Assembly: GCF_963678635.1 (NCBI RefSeq)
Contig: NC_087068.1
Coordinates: 5,717,382 to 5,776,036 of the forward strand
DNA length: 58,655 nucleotides
Direction: 5' to 3'
Source: Symsagittifera roscoffensis
Taxonomy: Eukaryota; Xenacoelomorpha; Acoela; Convolutidae
Position numbers and translations under genes: made by a program. This document shows, piece after piece, positions 38,268 to 50,041 of the stretch. The notes beneath the pieces are model-generated. The model was not told the DNA's origin, did not search any database, and worked only from the letters and a program-made list of their open reading frames with translations. How positions within the stretch are numbered: the stretch's first letter is position 1; each line of letters starts with the position of its first letter.

Positions 38268-39125
38268 ATGATCAAAATGAGCACTTTTACTTTGACGCTC
38301 GTCGCTGTTGCTTTTCTGATGGTTTTGCCCACAGAGCAAAGAAAGCACCATGCAATGAACAAAAAACGGGACGACAGTCACGTGAACAAACGAGCACCAC
38401 TAGATGCACAGGCTGGGATTTTTAGCCGAGGAATATACCAGCCGATCGGCGACCGAAGAAGCCTCGACTCGGATGCCGCCGAAGAGGTACGAGGGTTCTC
38501 GGCAAAATCCGAAGTGAAGCGCAAAGAACCCGAAGTGATGACACGAGAAAATGACAAAACCTCCAACTCAAGACGAGAGCAGTCGGAAGTTTCAGAGAAC
38601 GAGAAACGAGATTTCGACTTCCTCTACGGGAAAAGCGAGAATCAGATCATTTTCGATATGTCCCAAGATCTGATGAAAGCAACCGCTCTCTGCATGGAAG
38701 ACAAGTCATGCAACGATAGAGATCTGGAAGAGTCTCTGGCTCCTATTATTGAGGTAGGACTGAGGCTGTACGGGGAGGATGTGGTGGACAAGGCCATTGC
38801 CGCTATGAATGACTCCAACTTCGAAGCCCCCAAACCACACAAGGAGCAGAAGGACGCTCTTTTGGGTCAGTTGCGACAAGCCGTGGATGCGGACGAAAAC
38901 ACGTTTGAAGTTTTGCAACTAGTGTCGGACATATTCAACGCATTTGCAGAAAAAGGCAAGGCTCTGGATGAGAAGATTGCGGCTGCAAACAACCAACTGG
39001 TCGACCAGCAGATCATGCTGGAGACGCGAAACGGAGCCGTTGAAAAGGTGCGGGCCGACATTGAAGCGTTGGAACATAGATACGCACGACTCGAATGCTC
39101 GAGCATTGAGAACCCGGTTGCGTGA
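38268..39125 (+). CDS. Predicted secreted, dibasic-rich protein, 285 aa (single exon)
   Basis: I do not recognise a family. The N terminus MIKMSTFTLTLVAVAFLMVL is a clear signal peptide (about residues 1-23), so the protein enters the secretory pathway. Residues 25-115 are low in hydrophobics and dotted with dibasic sites: KKR 32-34, KR 41-42, RR 63-64, KRK 84-86, RR 102-103 and KR 113-114. A proprotein convertase could cut these, as in neuropeptide or hormone precursors. One candidate product, DFDFLYG (115-121), lies between KR and a Lys, with Gly positioned for amidation. Residues 125-275 are a helical, acidic/basic region with heptad-like stretches (230-275) and only three cysteines (142, 148, 277). 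There is no membrane segment. The coding sequence is richer in GC than its surroundings, and the frame is intact from a second possible start at 38277 as well. Alternatives are a secreted structural or venom-like protein. Confidence 0.75.
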   Translation: MIKMSTFTLTLVAVAFLMVLPTEQRKHHAMNKKRDDSHVNKRAPLDAQAGIFSRGIYQPIGDRRSLDSDAAEEVRGFSAKSEVKRKEPEVMTRENDKTSNSRREQSEVSENEKRDFDFLYGKSENQIIFDMSQDLMKATALCMEDKSCNDRDLEESLAPIIEVGLRLYGEDVVDKAIAAMNDSNFEAPKPHKEQKDALLGQLRQAVDADENTFEVLQLVSDIFNAFAEKGKALDEKIAAANNQLVDQQIMLETRNGAVEKVRADIEALEHRYARLECSSIENPVA

Positions 39126-39908
39126 ATTCCTCGTCTCCTAGAATATGACTTCCTGTACAATTAGAAACTGACTCTTAAAATTTTTCGAAAAATGTGTATG
39201 ATTTTCATAAGAAATGTATTAACTAACACATTTACGCACATGAGTAAACTAGGCTGCTAAAAATTGTTCATTTACTGTATAAACTCGTAATTAAGTTCTT
39301 GGCATAAGAATTATTTATTTTTCTTATAGAGTTTAAGAAGGGTTTTCAGAGGTCATGCTTGTGCAGTAGTAGCTTTTCTGGTCAAGTTAGTCTGGTAAAA
39401 AGTTTTAGATGGCCTGAAAATAAGTCGTTTTGAGTTGGTGCCTCTTTGCTTGAACTTTGCTTTCACCCAATGCTCCTTTTAAGAAATCAGATAACTTCTA
39501 TATTAAGATGAAACTCAAAAGTTTGGCATCTTTCATCTGCTTGACCGAAAAATCATTCGGCCAAATCTCTGTTATTATTCAATCGTCTCAAAAGAAATAT
39601 GGTATGCTTCGCCTTCACTGAAATTCAGTTTAATTTGATTTCATAGACCAAACTTTGGTTTGATTTGCATACGCTCATTTAACCTATATTGTCATGTTTT
39701 TTCTAAAAACCAAATTGAATATATATTTCAAATAAGCTATAGAAACATGTTTCGAGTGCGCATGTTCCGAGGCACCAAACTGTGATCTATGCTTTGCTAG
39801 TACTCGAGTTTCTTTTCTACTTTCTTGACCAAATTGGGTGTAAGTTCTGATTATGTGTTTGACTGAAATTGCTTCTTGACTGCGTATTGCAATCGAAAAA
39901 GGCACGCA
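39126..39908 (+). other. 3' flank of the secreted-protein gene
   Basis: No AATAAA is seen close to the stop. No gene or repeat recognised. Confidence 0.4.
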
Positions 39909-40213
39909 TTCGACCCTCCTCCCCCTCCTCAGGGATTCGACCCCGTCACCAACCAAAGAGTCTTTTGTTATTTTTTTATGACATCCATTTTAGGCCGCTC
40001 ATTCCAAAAAATTTTTTTTGTCAATTGGTCAAAGTTTTCGAAAAATTGCTCGAAAACGGCTTTTTGACGTATTTTTAAAAAGATTTGCTTGCGGCGCAAA
40101 ATTTTTGGTCAAATTTGGGCCTGTAAAGTGTTTTGGGAGCGCTCGGGAAATCCATTTGGTCGAGAATTGAGATTTTTTGTCCCCCCCTCGAGAAAATCCT
40201 AGACCCACCCCTG
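39909..40213 (-). mobile_element. hAT-like MITE copy, reverse orientation
   Basis: On the - strand it begins CAGGGGTGGGTCTAGGATTT, matching the left end of 35693-36066. At its far end it shares CCTCAGGG-ATTCGACCCC with that element's right part. Internal GAGCGCTCCCAAAACA-type sequence also corresponds. Confidence 0.65.
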
Positions 40214-40255
40214 TTCTCCAATGATTACTCAAACTTAAATTGTGTACGCCTTGAG

Positions 40256-40510
40256 CAGGGGTGGATCTAGATTTTTTTCGACAGAGGGGTGCAGTTATTC
40301 AAAAAAACATCACAATTTTTGTTGACTCGTTTTAAGTCGACCAAAAAGTTTTCCGAGCTCTCTTAAAACATCATACATCTAATTTAAAAAAAATGCACCT
40401 AACGCGCATTTTTGTAAAAATGTGCCAATTAGCCATTATTGGGCCCTTTTTGTAAAGGTTTTGACCAAAGGTAAAAAAAACGTAAAATAGTACAAAAGCG
40501 GGGACCATTT
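40256..40510 (+). mobile_element. hAT-like MITE copy, 3' end lost
   Basis: It starts CAGGGGTGGATCTAGATTTT and shares GTCGACCAAAAAG-TTTTCCGAGCTC with the 35693 element. It lies head to head with the copy ending at 40213, 42 bp apart. Confidence 0.6.
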
Positions 40511-40955
40511 GCGTGGCAAGACGGTTAAATGTCTGAATAAAACAACTTTTTTCTTAAATCATGCGTTATAACTTTTCCTTCATTTCTAAAATCTTTCCAT
40601 GTATTGCAACCTAAACTGAAAAGAAAAATCTATGACCGCTGAAATTTAATGCACATAACTTCGCAACTAATTACACTACTTCTTTGCGATTCATTTTCAG
40701 ATTTTAGCAGTATTTTTCTCATTGAACTCCATTTAGGATTTCTTTTGATATGTAAAAATTTTGATAGGTAGGTATTTCAATTTTAATAGGTAATCCCGCA
40801 ATTACAATCACGGTACAAAGATGTTGCAATTGAATGATAGTTGTCTTGATTTTTCTGCCATCTTCTCTGGAGTTATTCGATAGCTAAATTTTAACTGAAG
40901 CTTTATGAAGCAATGTAAAACAATCTACCGGGTTAAAAAAAATGGATTTTGTTTT

Positions 40956-41155
40956 NNNNNNNNNNNNNNNNNNNNNNNNNNNNNNNNNNNNNNNNNNNNN
41001 NNNNNNNNNNNNNNNNNNNNNNNNNNNNNNNNNNNNNNNNNNNNNNNNNNNNNNNNNNNNNNNNNNNNNNNNNNNNNNNNNNNNNNNNNNNNNNNNNNNN
41101 NNNNNNNNNNNNNNNNNNNNNNNNNNNNNNNNNNNNNNNNNNNNNNNNNNNNNNN
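40956..41155. other. Assembly gap (200 N)
   Basis: Exactly 200 undetermined bases, a conventional filler length, so the true distance is unknown. Confidence 0.99.
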
Positions 41156-42030
41156 GAGAAAGACTTCAGATAAGTTAAGAGCAGCTATAAACAAGATTTA
41201 AAAAATCTTTTTAATTTTATTTTATATTTGATTTAAAAAATTATGTTTGAAGTTATGCAATTTATCAAGAAATACTTGGCAAAAAGCACCAACTTTGAGA
41301 CAACAAGTATGCTAGACAACAATATCTTAAATGGAATATTTTTTTGTCAAAAATATAAAATTACTTAGAATAAAAAAATTACGTCACTGATGATGAAGAT
41401 GGATGTTTAAACCTTTTAAATTTTTTTTTTCAGTTAACACATGTGTTTAAAAGTAAATTGGTAATTTTACTTTCCTCTTCTGGTGTCATTGACAAATTCA
41501 AGGCTTTTTTTGGAGGTTTTTTAAATTCTAGGAAGCAATTTTATTATGGTTTTATAATATTAAAAATGATTTGAAAAAAAGGTTTTTGTGAGTTTTTATT
41601 CAAATAAAGTTGCTTTCAAGTGCCAAACGGGAAAAAGAAGAAACAAAAAAACATTCATAACATTAATAATGTGAACGTTTTTTTGAACTTCTGTTGCGGG
41701 TTGAAAGCTGAAAGTTTTTGAAAAGCTGAAATTCAACAGCTGAAACTTTTTTCAGCTCGCCTAACTGATTGCTTGTCTACTTGCTTTAAATTGGACCAAA
41801 AAATCAGATTTTGTACAGTTTTTTATGACAGCGAGAACATCGTTGTGTTAATATATTAACTTTGATTGAACTGCGATTGAATTGGCGTCGATCGATATAA
41901 TACAACACTCTACACTTTGTTCGAAACTGTCTTCCACTAAACGTGCCGCTAAACCGCGTGATTGCTAAAAACCAAACGCATGCGACGAGCCCATACATGC
42001 CGCACGATTGCAAAATAAGGTGTGAATAAT
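41156..42030. other. Intergenic, nothing recognised
   Basis: AT-rich sequence after the gap, without a gene or repeat call. Confidence 0.45.
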
Positions 42031-42662
42031 TGTTCCGACCATTTGAAAACTTTTTATTCGGGTGTGTTATTTTTCTTCTATTTTCCACGCAAAATCAAGT
42101 ACCACAAATAATCATCGGATATATTGGACTCAATCATCGGATATATATCAATTAAAAGCCCTGTCAGATGTGATTCGAACCCAAAAACTTTTCCCAGTGT
42201 CGAGAAAAACCGGTCGGAAATTTTTTGATTTTTGTTTTTTTTTGAGCGAATCAAGCAAGCGAGCAGACCTACAACAGATGAATTATGACTAATTCTACTT
42301 AGTTTTTAGCAAGTTAGACATTAAAACTTAATTAGACATTAAAACTTAATTTTTAGCAAGTAAAACTAGTATTTGGAGTTTTTTATCTTCATTTTGGGAA
42401 CCAAAAACTTCAAAAAATTCAAGAATTCTCAGCAAAAATTTTGAAAAACAAATTCTTTTTTCTATGTTTTTTTTTAAAATTTTTCGGTCGTTTTTCTACA
42501 AAAAATTTTGTGCAATTTGCCTATATTACTATGGCCATTCAATATGCATAAATTATATGTTTACATCGGACCTTTTTATCACACCAAGCAGAAATACTAC
42601 ACTAATTTTGAAAAAAAAACTATCTAAACCGTAATTTTCTGAAAACCAAGGTCGGAATGTTC
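42031..42662 (+). mobile_element. Repeat family B, copy 2
   Basis: It begins TGTTCCGACCATTTG and ends near AAGGTCGGAATGTTCTG. It matches copy 1 in block order, including the shared 3' flank CTACTTTCA-AGTA-CCG. Confidence 0.75.
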
Positions 42663-43140
42663 TGCGCTACTTTCACAGTAACCCGCTATTTTTATTTTTG
42701 TTTGGTTTTTTAAATGCCAGTTTGTTTCTAGTTTTTCCAAGTAAGTGGTTATCTGAAACGATAATTAATTTTTAGCCATGTAGGGGTAAGTTTTTTTTTT
42801 GAAAATTTTAATTTCGCTTTGAATTAATGCGATAAGAAAACAGTCATCACAAACATCATGATTTTTGCGGATTTTTTCATCACAGCTATGTCGGTTTTCT
42901 GAAAAGCTTTTACAAAACGAGGCTTTTATTTAAAAAAAATATGGGAGTTGCAAGTTTTCATTTAAGAGTAGCGTAAGCGGCAAAATTAACTAGACTCGAA
43001 AAGCTTTGCGAATTGAATGATGATGCAGCTAATTAAACTCAATAATGCGTTATCAGATACAACATATACCTTTTTGTATTTGTTTTGCTAGTGCAGGAAA
43101 ACTTCGTGCCACTTTTGGAGAAAACTATAATCAGTTTTTT
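42663..43140. other. Intergenic, nothing recognised
   Basis: No gene or repeat identified. Confidence 0.4.
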
Positions 43141-46100
43141 GAAAGAGGTTTGCTCTGATACGAGCTGTCCAGTTTAATTTAATCTATTTTAAAAAAATTC
43201 ATTAAAAACAAAAAAATTATACCCCTTTTTTGCAATTTGGGCAAAAAAAAACATAAGTCTGTTTAATGGCATAATCAGACCAAACATCATGACCAAATTT
43301 ACACAAATTTGTAAAGTTTGGGTATGAGAGTTTCAGTTGGTCTGGCACGAGTGAGAAATGTGTGAAAAAAAATTGACATTATATTTTTTTGTTGAGGAAA
43401 AATAGGTGAAATACAAAAAATTCAAAGTTGTTCAGGAAGTTTGAAATTTTGCGATAGTTTGTCAAATTGTTACTTCAACAACTAAAGTGTAAATTTGTGT
43501 AAATTTAATCTATTTTGAAAAAAAATCAATAAAGACAAAATCTATACCCGTTTTTTTGCAACCTGGGCAAAAAATATCATTTGTCCGTATAATGGCATGG
43601 TCAGACCAAACATCATGGCCAAATTTACACAAATTTGTAAAGTTTGGGCATGAGAGTTTCAGTTGGTCTGGCACAAGTGAGAAATGTGTGAAAAAAAATT
43701 GACATTATATTTTTTTGTTGAGGAAAATTAGGTGAAATACAAAAAATTCAACGTTGTTCAAGAAGTTAGAAATTTTGCGATAGTTTGTCAAATTGACACT
43801 TCAACAGCTTTGAGGTCAAATGTTTAAAAGGCTCAATGACATTGTTACCTTCCAGAAGCTAAACTGTTACTGCTTATTTGCATTTTGGAGTTTTTTGTTT
43901 TTGCTCATAAAATGTTCTTCGTGATTCAGAGCATCACTTTCGAAAACTACTCTGTTACTTTTAAGTTGATAGCTAAATAATTAATACTTACAATTTGTTT
44001 TGTGACTGTCGACAATGCATACAAGCTTAAAGATCTTCATATATTAAATGAATGACTTCATTTCAACCTAAAACCCAAGGTTTCAGAAACTGTCGAGCGC
44101 AGTTAGAAAAAAATACACTCAGCGCAACATGGCAAGCTTATTATGAGACTAGAAGTGCCATTTTCTGAGAAAATTATATTCTGTATTTTAAAGAGGTTTG
44201 CTCTGATACGAGCTGTCCAGTTTAATTTAATCTATTTAAAAAAAATCATTAAAGACAAAATCTATACCCGTTTTTTTTTGCAACCTGGGCAAAAAATAAC
44301 AGTAGTCCGTAAAATGGCATGGTCAGACCAAACATCATGGCCAAATTTACACAAATTTGTAAAGTTTGGGTATAAAAATTTCAGTTGGTCTGGCACGAGT
44401 GAGAAATGTGTGAAAAAAAATTGACATTTAATTTTTTTGTTGAGGAAAATTAGGTGAAATACAAAAAATTCAATGTTGTTCAAGAAGTTAGAAATTTTTC
44501 GATAGTTTGTCAAATTGTTACTTCAACAACTTTGAGGTCAAAAGTTTAAAAGGCTCAATGACATTGTTACCTTCCAGAAGCTAAACTGTTACTGCTAATT
44601 TGCATTTTGGAGTTTTTTGTTTTTGCTCATAAAAAGTTCTTTGTGATTCAGAGCATCACTTTCGAAAACTACTCTGTTACTTTTAAGTTGATAGCTAAAT
44701 AATTAATACTTCCAATTTGTTTTGTGACTGTCAACAATGCATACAAGCTTAAAGATCTTCATATATCAAATGAATGACTTCATTTCAACCTAAAACCCAA
44801 TGTTTCAGAAACTGTCGAGCGCAGTTACAAGAAAATACACTCAGCGCAACATGGCAAGCTTATTATGAGACTAGAAGTGCCATTTTTGGAGAAAATTATA
44901 TTCCGTTTTTTTTTAAAGAGGTTTGCTTTGATACGAGCTGTCCAGTTTATTTTAATCTATTTTTAAAAAATCATTAAAGACAAAATCTATACCCGTTTTT
45001 TTGCAACCTGGGCAAAAAATAACATTAGTCTGTATAATGGCATGGTCAGACCAAACATCATGGCCAAATTTACACAAATTTGTAAAGTTTAGGTATGAGA
45101 GTTTCAGATGGTCTGGCACGAGTGAGAAATGTGTCAAAAAATTGGACATTATATTTTTTTGTTGAGGAAAAATAGGTGAAATACAAAAAATTCAACGTTG
45201 TTTAAAAAGTTAGAAATTTTGCGATAGTTTGTCAAATTGTTACTTCAACAACTTTGAGATCAAATGTTTAAAAGGCTCAATGACATTTTACCTTCCAGAA
45301 GCTAAACTGTTACTGCTTATTTGCATTTTGGAGTTTTTTGTTTTTGCTCATAAAATGTTCTTCGTGATTCAGAGCATCACTTTCGAAAACTACTCTGTTA
45401 CTTTTAAGTTGATAGCTAAATAATTAATACTTCCAATTTGTTTTGTGACTGTTGACAATGCATACAGGCTTAAAGATCTTCATATATCAAATGAATGACT
45501 TCATTTCAACCTAAAACCCAATGTTTCAGAAACTGTCGAGCGCAGTTAGAAGAAAAAAGACTCAGCGCAACATGGCAAGCTTATTATGAGACTAGAAGTG
45601 CCATTTTTGGAGAAAATTATATTCCGTTTTTTTAAAGAGGTTTGCCCTGATACGAGCTGTCCAGTTTATTTTAATCTATTTTTAAAAAAATCATTAAAGA
45701 CAAAATCTATACCCGTTTTTTTTGCAACCTGGGCAAAAAATAACATTAGTCCGTATAATGGCATGGTCAGACCAAACATCATGGCCAAATTTACACAAAT
45801 TTTGTAAATTTTGGGTATGAGAATTTCAGTTGGTCTGGCACGAGTGAGAAATTTGAGAAAATAAAATGACATTTTAATTTTTTTCTGTTGAGGAAAAATA
45901 GGTGAAGTACAAAAAATTCAAAGTTGTTCAGGAAGTTTGAAATTTTGCGATAGTTTGTCAAATTGTTACTTCAACAACTAAAGTGTAAATTTGTGTAAAT
46001 TTAATCTATTTTGAAAAAAAATCAATAAAGACAAAATCTATACCCGTTTTTTAGTCTATAGTTTGTCAAATTCTAAAATCTATAGTTTGTCAAATTGTTA

Positions 46101-46460
46101 CTTCAACAGCTTTGTGGTCAAATTAAAATAAGGCTCAATGACATTGTTACCTTCCAGGAGCTAAATTGTTACTGCTAATTTGTATTTTGGAGTTTTTTTG
46201 TTTGTCGCCTTTTTGCTCATAAAAAGTTCTTCAGAGCATCATATTCGAAAACTACTCTGTTAGTTTTAAGTTGATAGCTTAATAATGAATACTTCCATTT
46301 TGCTTGGTGACTGTCGACAACGCATATAAGCTTATAGATCTTCATATATATCAAATGAATGACTTCATTTCAACCTACATCCCAATGTTTCAGAGACTGT
46401 CGAGCGCAATTAGAAGAAATTACACTCAGCGCAACATGGCAAGCTTATTATGAGACTAGA
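43141..46460 (+). repeat. Tandem array of ~720-bp units (about 4.5 units)
   Basis: The landmark TGCTCTGATACGAGCTGTCC (with variants) recurs at 43151, 44199, 44924 and 45643, giving spacings of 1048, 725 and 719 bp. The 1048-bp unit contains a ~326-bp internal re-duplication (AATTTAATCTATTTT at 43176 and 43502). Each unit also carries GGTCAGACCAAACATCATGG, GTTGGTCTGGCACGAGTGAG and TGGCAAGCTTATTATGAGAC. The last unit is rearranged near 45960-46100. No coding signal survives across units; - strand frames drift in phase. Confidence 0.93.
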
Positions 46461-47890
46461 GGTTTCTGGAAGTTTTTACTAATGAAAAGGCTTAGATTTC
46501 TTTAACAATCAAACCAGATCCGAACTTCAAAAACGATGAACTTATTTCTTCAGCCATTTAAATTTGCTTAAAAAGTATTTGACGAACTGATTTGAGCTAT
46601 GAAATAAAGTGAATATTCATAGCTTCATCGCTCAAAGCTTTGCTGGATAATTTAGCCCTTTTGCATATAGATTCAAACTCTGAGGAAAATTGAAAGTTCC
46701 AATAGTTAATTGCTCAGTAGATCGCTGGGAAAGCTCAAATTATTCACAAAAAAAAAATTCTTAAGATGAAATCAATTTGAATTATCAGCTCAAAAGATTT
46801 TCATAAATAGTTTTCAGATTTTTTGCGACTCTGTATAAGCTGTGAAAGAAGTATTCCAAGTTTTTTGATGCCATGAAACAGTTTGAAATTTATTGACTTG
46901 AAGATCTTGCCTGGAAAACTTTGCTATTTAATTCAGTTGGAAAGACTTTAAAAAATTGAAAAGTTTCAACAATTGATGAGCTTGCGGAAAAAATATTATA
47001 GTTTTGCGAGCCACAAAATGCTATGACTTTGATTATTTCAAAAACTTCTGGGTTTGATGAGCTTGCTCAGAATAACTTTACTTTTTATTAAGCAATTCAT
47101 ACTAAAAATTTCCGGCAATACTTCAAAGTTTTATCAATTGTTGAGCTCGCACAGAAACGTTCTAGGGTTTGCAAATTCGTTTGCGCGGTGAAATTGTTTG
47201 AAATATTTTTAGGTTTCATTGTTTGTGAGCTTGCTAAAAATAAAAATTAATGTGCTTCCATTACGAGGTCAAACTGTGCACTGGATAGGAGCATAATTTT
47301 GTGTCTGTATGTTCTTGGATTCCAGAGACAAGTCTTTAAACATGTGAAAATTTTGTCGGAACGATCAAAGGAAAGTAAAAAACAAAAGAAGAACAAAGGG
47401 AGTGTCCTTGTTGCGGAATCCGCTTACAATGCACAAAATGCACAGTTTGGCCTCGAAATGTCCAAGGAAAAATTATGAAATATTTTAATGGCCAATTTCA
47501 TTGGTCAATGATCTTCCTGAGGGAAACTTTCTAATGCTTCATCACTTGATGTGATTGTTGACTTTCTTAATGTTATGCGACCCAATTGACGCTACGGAAT
47601 AATTTGAAATATTTGAAAAATGCCTGGCTTGATGAGCTTAACTTGTTTTTTTGTCAAACTTGGCGCAAAATTTTATTTATTTTTTTTCTGACAGGGTTCA
47701 CGCTATGAAATTGTTTGAAAAGTTTCAAAGTTTCAGCACATGATATCCTTGCGGAATGTTGGCTGAAGTATTCAAATTTTAAATCTAATTTCAAAATGGC
47801 TGGTTTAACTTGCTTAGTGAACTTATAGTTCTTTTGTGAAAGTTGGTCCGCCTGCAGTTTTTTTTGGAAGTTTGTCCAATTGTGGAGTTT
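46461..47890 (+). repeat. Degenerate field with ~82-bp periodicity
   Basis: A TGATGAGCTTGC-like core recurs at 46899, 46974, 47055, 47139 and 47222 (spacings 75, 81, 84, 83), with weaker ones at about 47630 and 47737. A GTTTGAAA-TTT-CAAAG-like stretch precedes each. A related field lies at 54395-55340. Confidence 0.65.
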
Positions 47891-47962
47891 TCCTATCCAC
47901 TCATATGCGTAAAATGATTTAGATTGTGAGGGCTGATGTTTTTCAAATCCGCCTGCTGCTCT

Positions 47963-48776
47963 AGTCGATCAAGAGAGGTTATCTTGCATGGTCTTGTAAG
48001 AATCTTACAGGATTCTTTTAAGGACGATGGTCTTGCAAGAATCTTGCAAGATTCTTTTAAGGACATCTCTTTAAAAGATCTTGCAAAATCTTGCAATACA
48101 GCCTCCTCTAAACTAAATCTCTTCTCAAGCAAGATTTTCAAAGATGTATTTTTTTGAGAAAAAAAACAGCTTTTCATGCAAATACACCTCATGGCATATG
48201 TGCAGGAAAAATAGTGGTAACATCTAATTTCTTAAATCAATCAACAAAAGAAAACTATATATAACCGCATTAAAATTGAACATAATTGTTCATCTTATTT
48301 ATGTGAACACACCATAAAATATCTCAAGCTATTTGACTGTTTGATCAAAGTTTTGACATAAAAAATGAACACTAGAGTTGCAAAGTTAAATGAATTATTC
48401 CAAAAAAAGTCAAAAAAGTATGTTTTCGAAAATCTCAATTGAAAATGCATGAATTGTAACCAGAACCTTAAGTTTTTTAATTACGGAAAAACGAGCATAA
48501 AAATGAACATTTTCAAACACATTTAAATTGTTTTCTTATTCAATCTTAATTTCAGAATTCTTTATGACTGTAGTCGAACTGAATCTCCATGGTGTTTTTG
48601 TGGCACTCAAAACAAATTTTTAAGGAAATTTATGGTAGGTTATTTTGCAAGATCTTGAAACAGCTTCACTTTTACAATATCTTACAAAATAACCTCCATC
48701 TTGTAAGATCTTGAAAGATAACCTTTATTTGCAAGAATCGTTCAAGATCTTGCAAGATAACCTTCCTTGATTGACT
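47963..48776. mobile_element. 814-bp inverted-repeat element rich in CTTGCAAG motifs
   Basis: The terminal 26 bp pair at 23 of 26 positions (left AGTCGATCAAGAGAGG..., right ...CCTTCCTTGATTGACT). Inside each end are several copies of a palindromic AATCTTGCAAGATT / AAGATCTTGCAAGA motif, clustered at about 47985-48090 and 48645-48760. The ~550-bp middle lacks them. No coding frame. Confidence 0.82.
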
Positions 48777-50041
48777 GGGATGGTCAATTTAAATCATTGT
48801 CTTCATTGTTATAACTTTTTTTAGTACCGTTGATTTTTAGAGATTTAAGATCAAAAAACGCCAAAAACTTCCGTACTTTGCAGTAAAAAATGTGTACGTT
48901 TTTCATTTAGACAAAAATCATAGAAATTCGTGAGGTTGTAATCAATCGGTTCAATCGCTCATCAGAAGTTTTATAAAACTGGCAATTACACATCACAACA
49001 GTAAATTGGTTTTTCCCGTCATAGCCCCCCCCCCTCCAGTCGAGACTATAAAAAATTAGAGCCCGCCTCGACACAGTATTTTTACATACTGTTATTGGAT
49101 ACTATAAATTTACTAGGGTCCGTTAGAATAGGAAATAGACATAACTTTTTAATTGAACAGATCTGTCGGGTATGTGTGTCAGAAATCCGACTGAAATGTA
49201 CCGATTTGGAGCTGAACACTTTTTTGAATTAAGAACTACAATCTAGTCAAGATTGTTCAGCTGGAACAATTATTGAGTTCTTTAAATAGGGCTTTTAAGT
49301 TTATATCTGACAAATGTTCAGACGTTTCTTTTGATCAGTTTATCATCTCTGAAAGAAGAGAAATAAATCTAGCAGAACATGTTCCATTGTTGAAGATTAC
49401 TTTTAATCTGAAGGCTATTATTTGAAGTAGTTTCCAAATTATCTCGTTTGTCTCGTTTGTTTGATCAAATAATCCCTTGGCCACTTCCCAAACACACATC
49501 CTCGCATTCCCTAATTACCTCCCTCGGGAAAAAACATCAAGGAAATTGCAACGATCCGAGACTCAGGATTTCAGGGTTGGAGAACTGCTGATTTTTTGAT
49601 GCCACAAAAATGGCTCAATTTAATTAAACACAAACGCAAAGAATTGCCACGGGAGTTTTCGTGTGGCTGAATTTGCAATTAGATTCTCAGTAATTTCAAA
49701 AAGAGGTTCCCTTCACTGTCCAACAGAATTCGATTCATCTTCCAACTACTTTATTATTTTGATTTCAGACTAAACCCCCATCCGTCTGAAACGAAAGGCA
49801 AAATAAACATGCCATAATCTAGATGAAACAAAAACAGTTCCTAGAGTCGAGTGGGGCATTACATTAAAACGCTTTCAGGTATGACTTCAAAAGTACCGTT
49901 ACCGAACTGTCCTTAGAAAATCAAATATAAACGTCGGAAAATTGAATTTAAACGCATTAACAGAGACTGAACACCTCAATCTCAGCTAATCAGTTTCAAT
50001 TCAATTTTCAGACGTTTTTCTATAATTTTCTGAGGGCAATT
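48777..50041. other. Intergenic, nothing recognised
   Basis: Includes a short C run at about 49026-49035. No gene or repeat relationship seen. Confidence 0.45.

Noticed and set aside
44262-45872. - strand open frames recurring in several array units
   Set aside because: The frame shifts from unit to unit and stops differ, so the similarity reflects DNA repetition rather than protein conservation.
43141-46460. CRISPR-like array
   Set aside because: Units of ~720 bp without short spacers in an animal genome.
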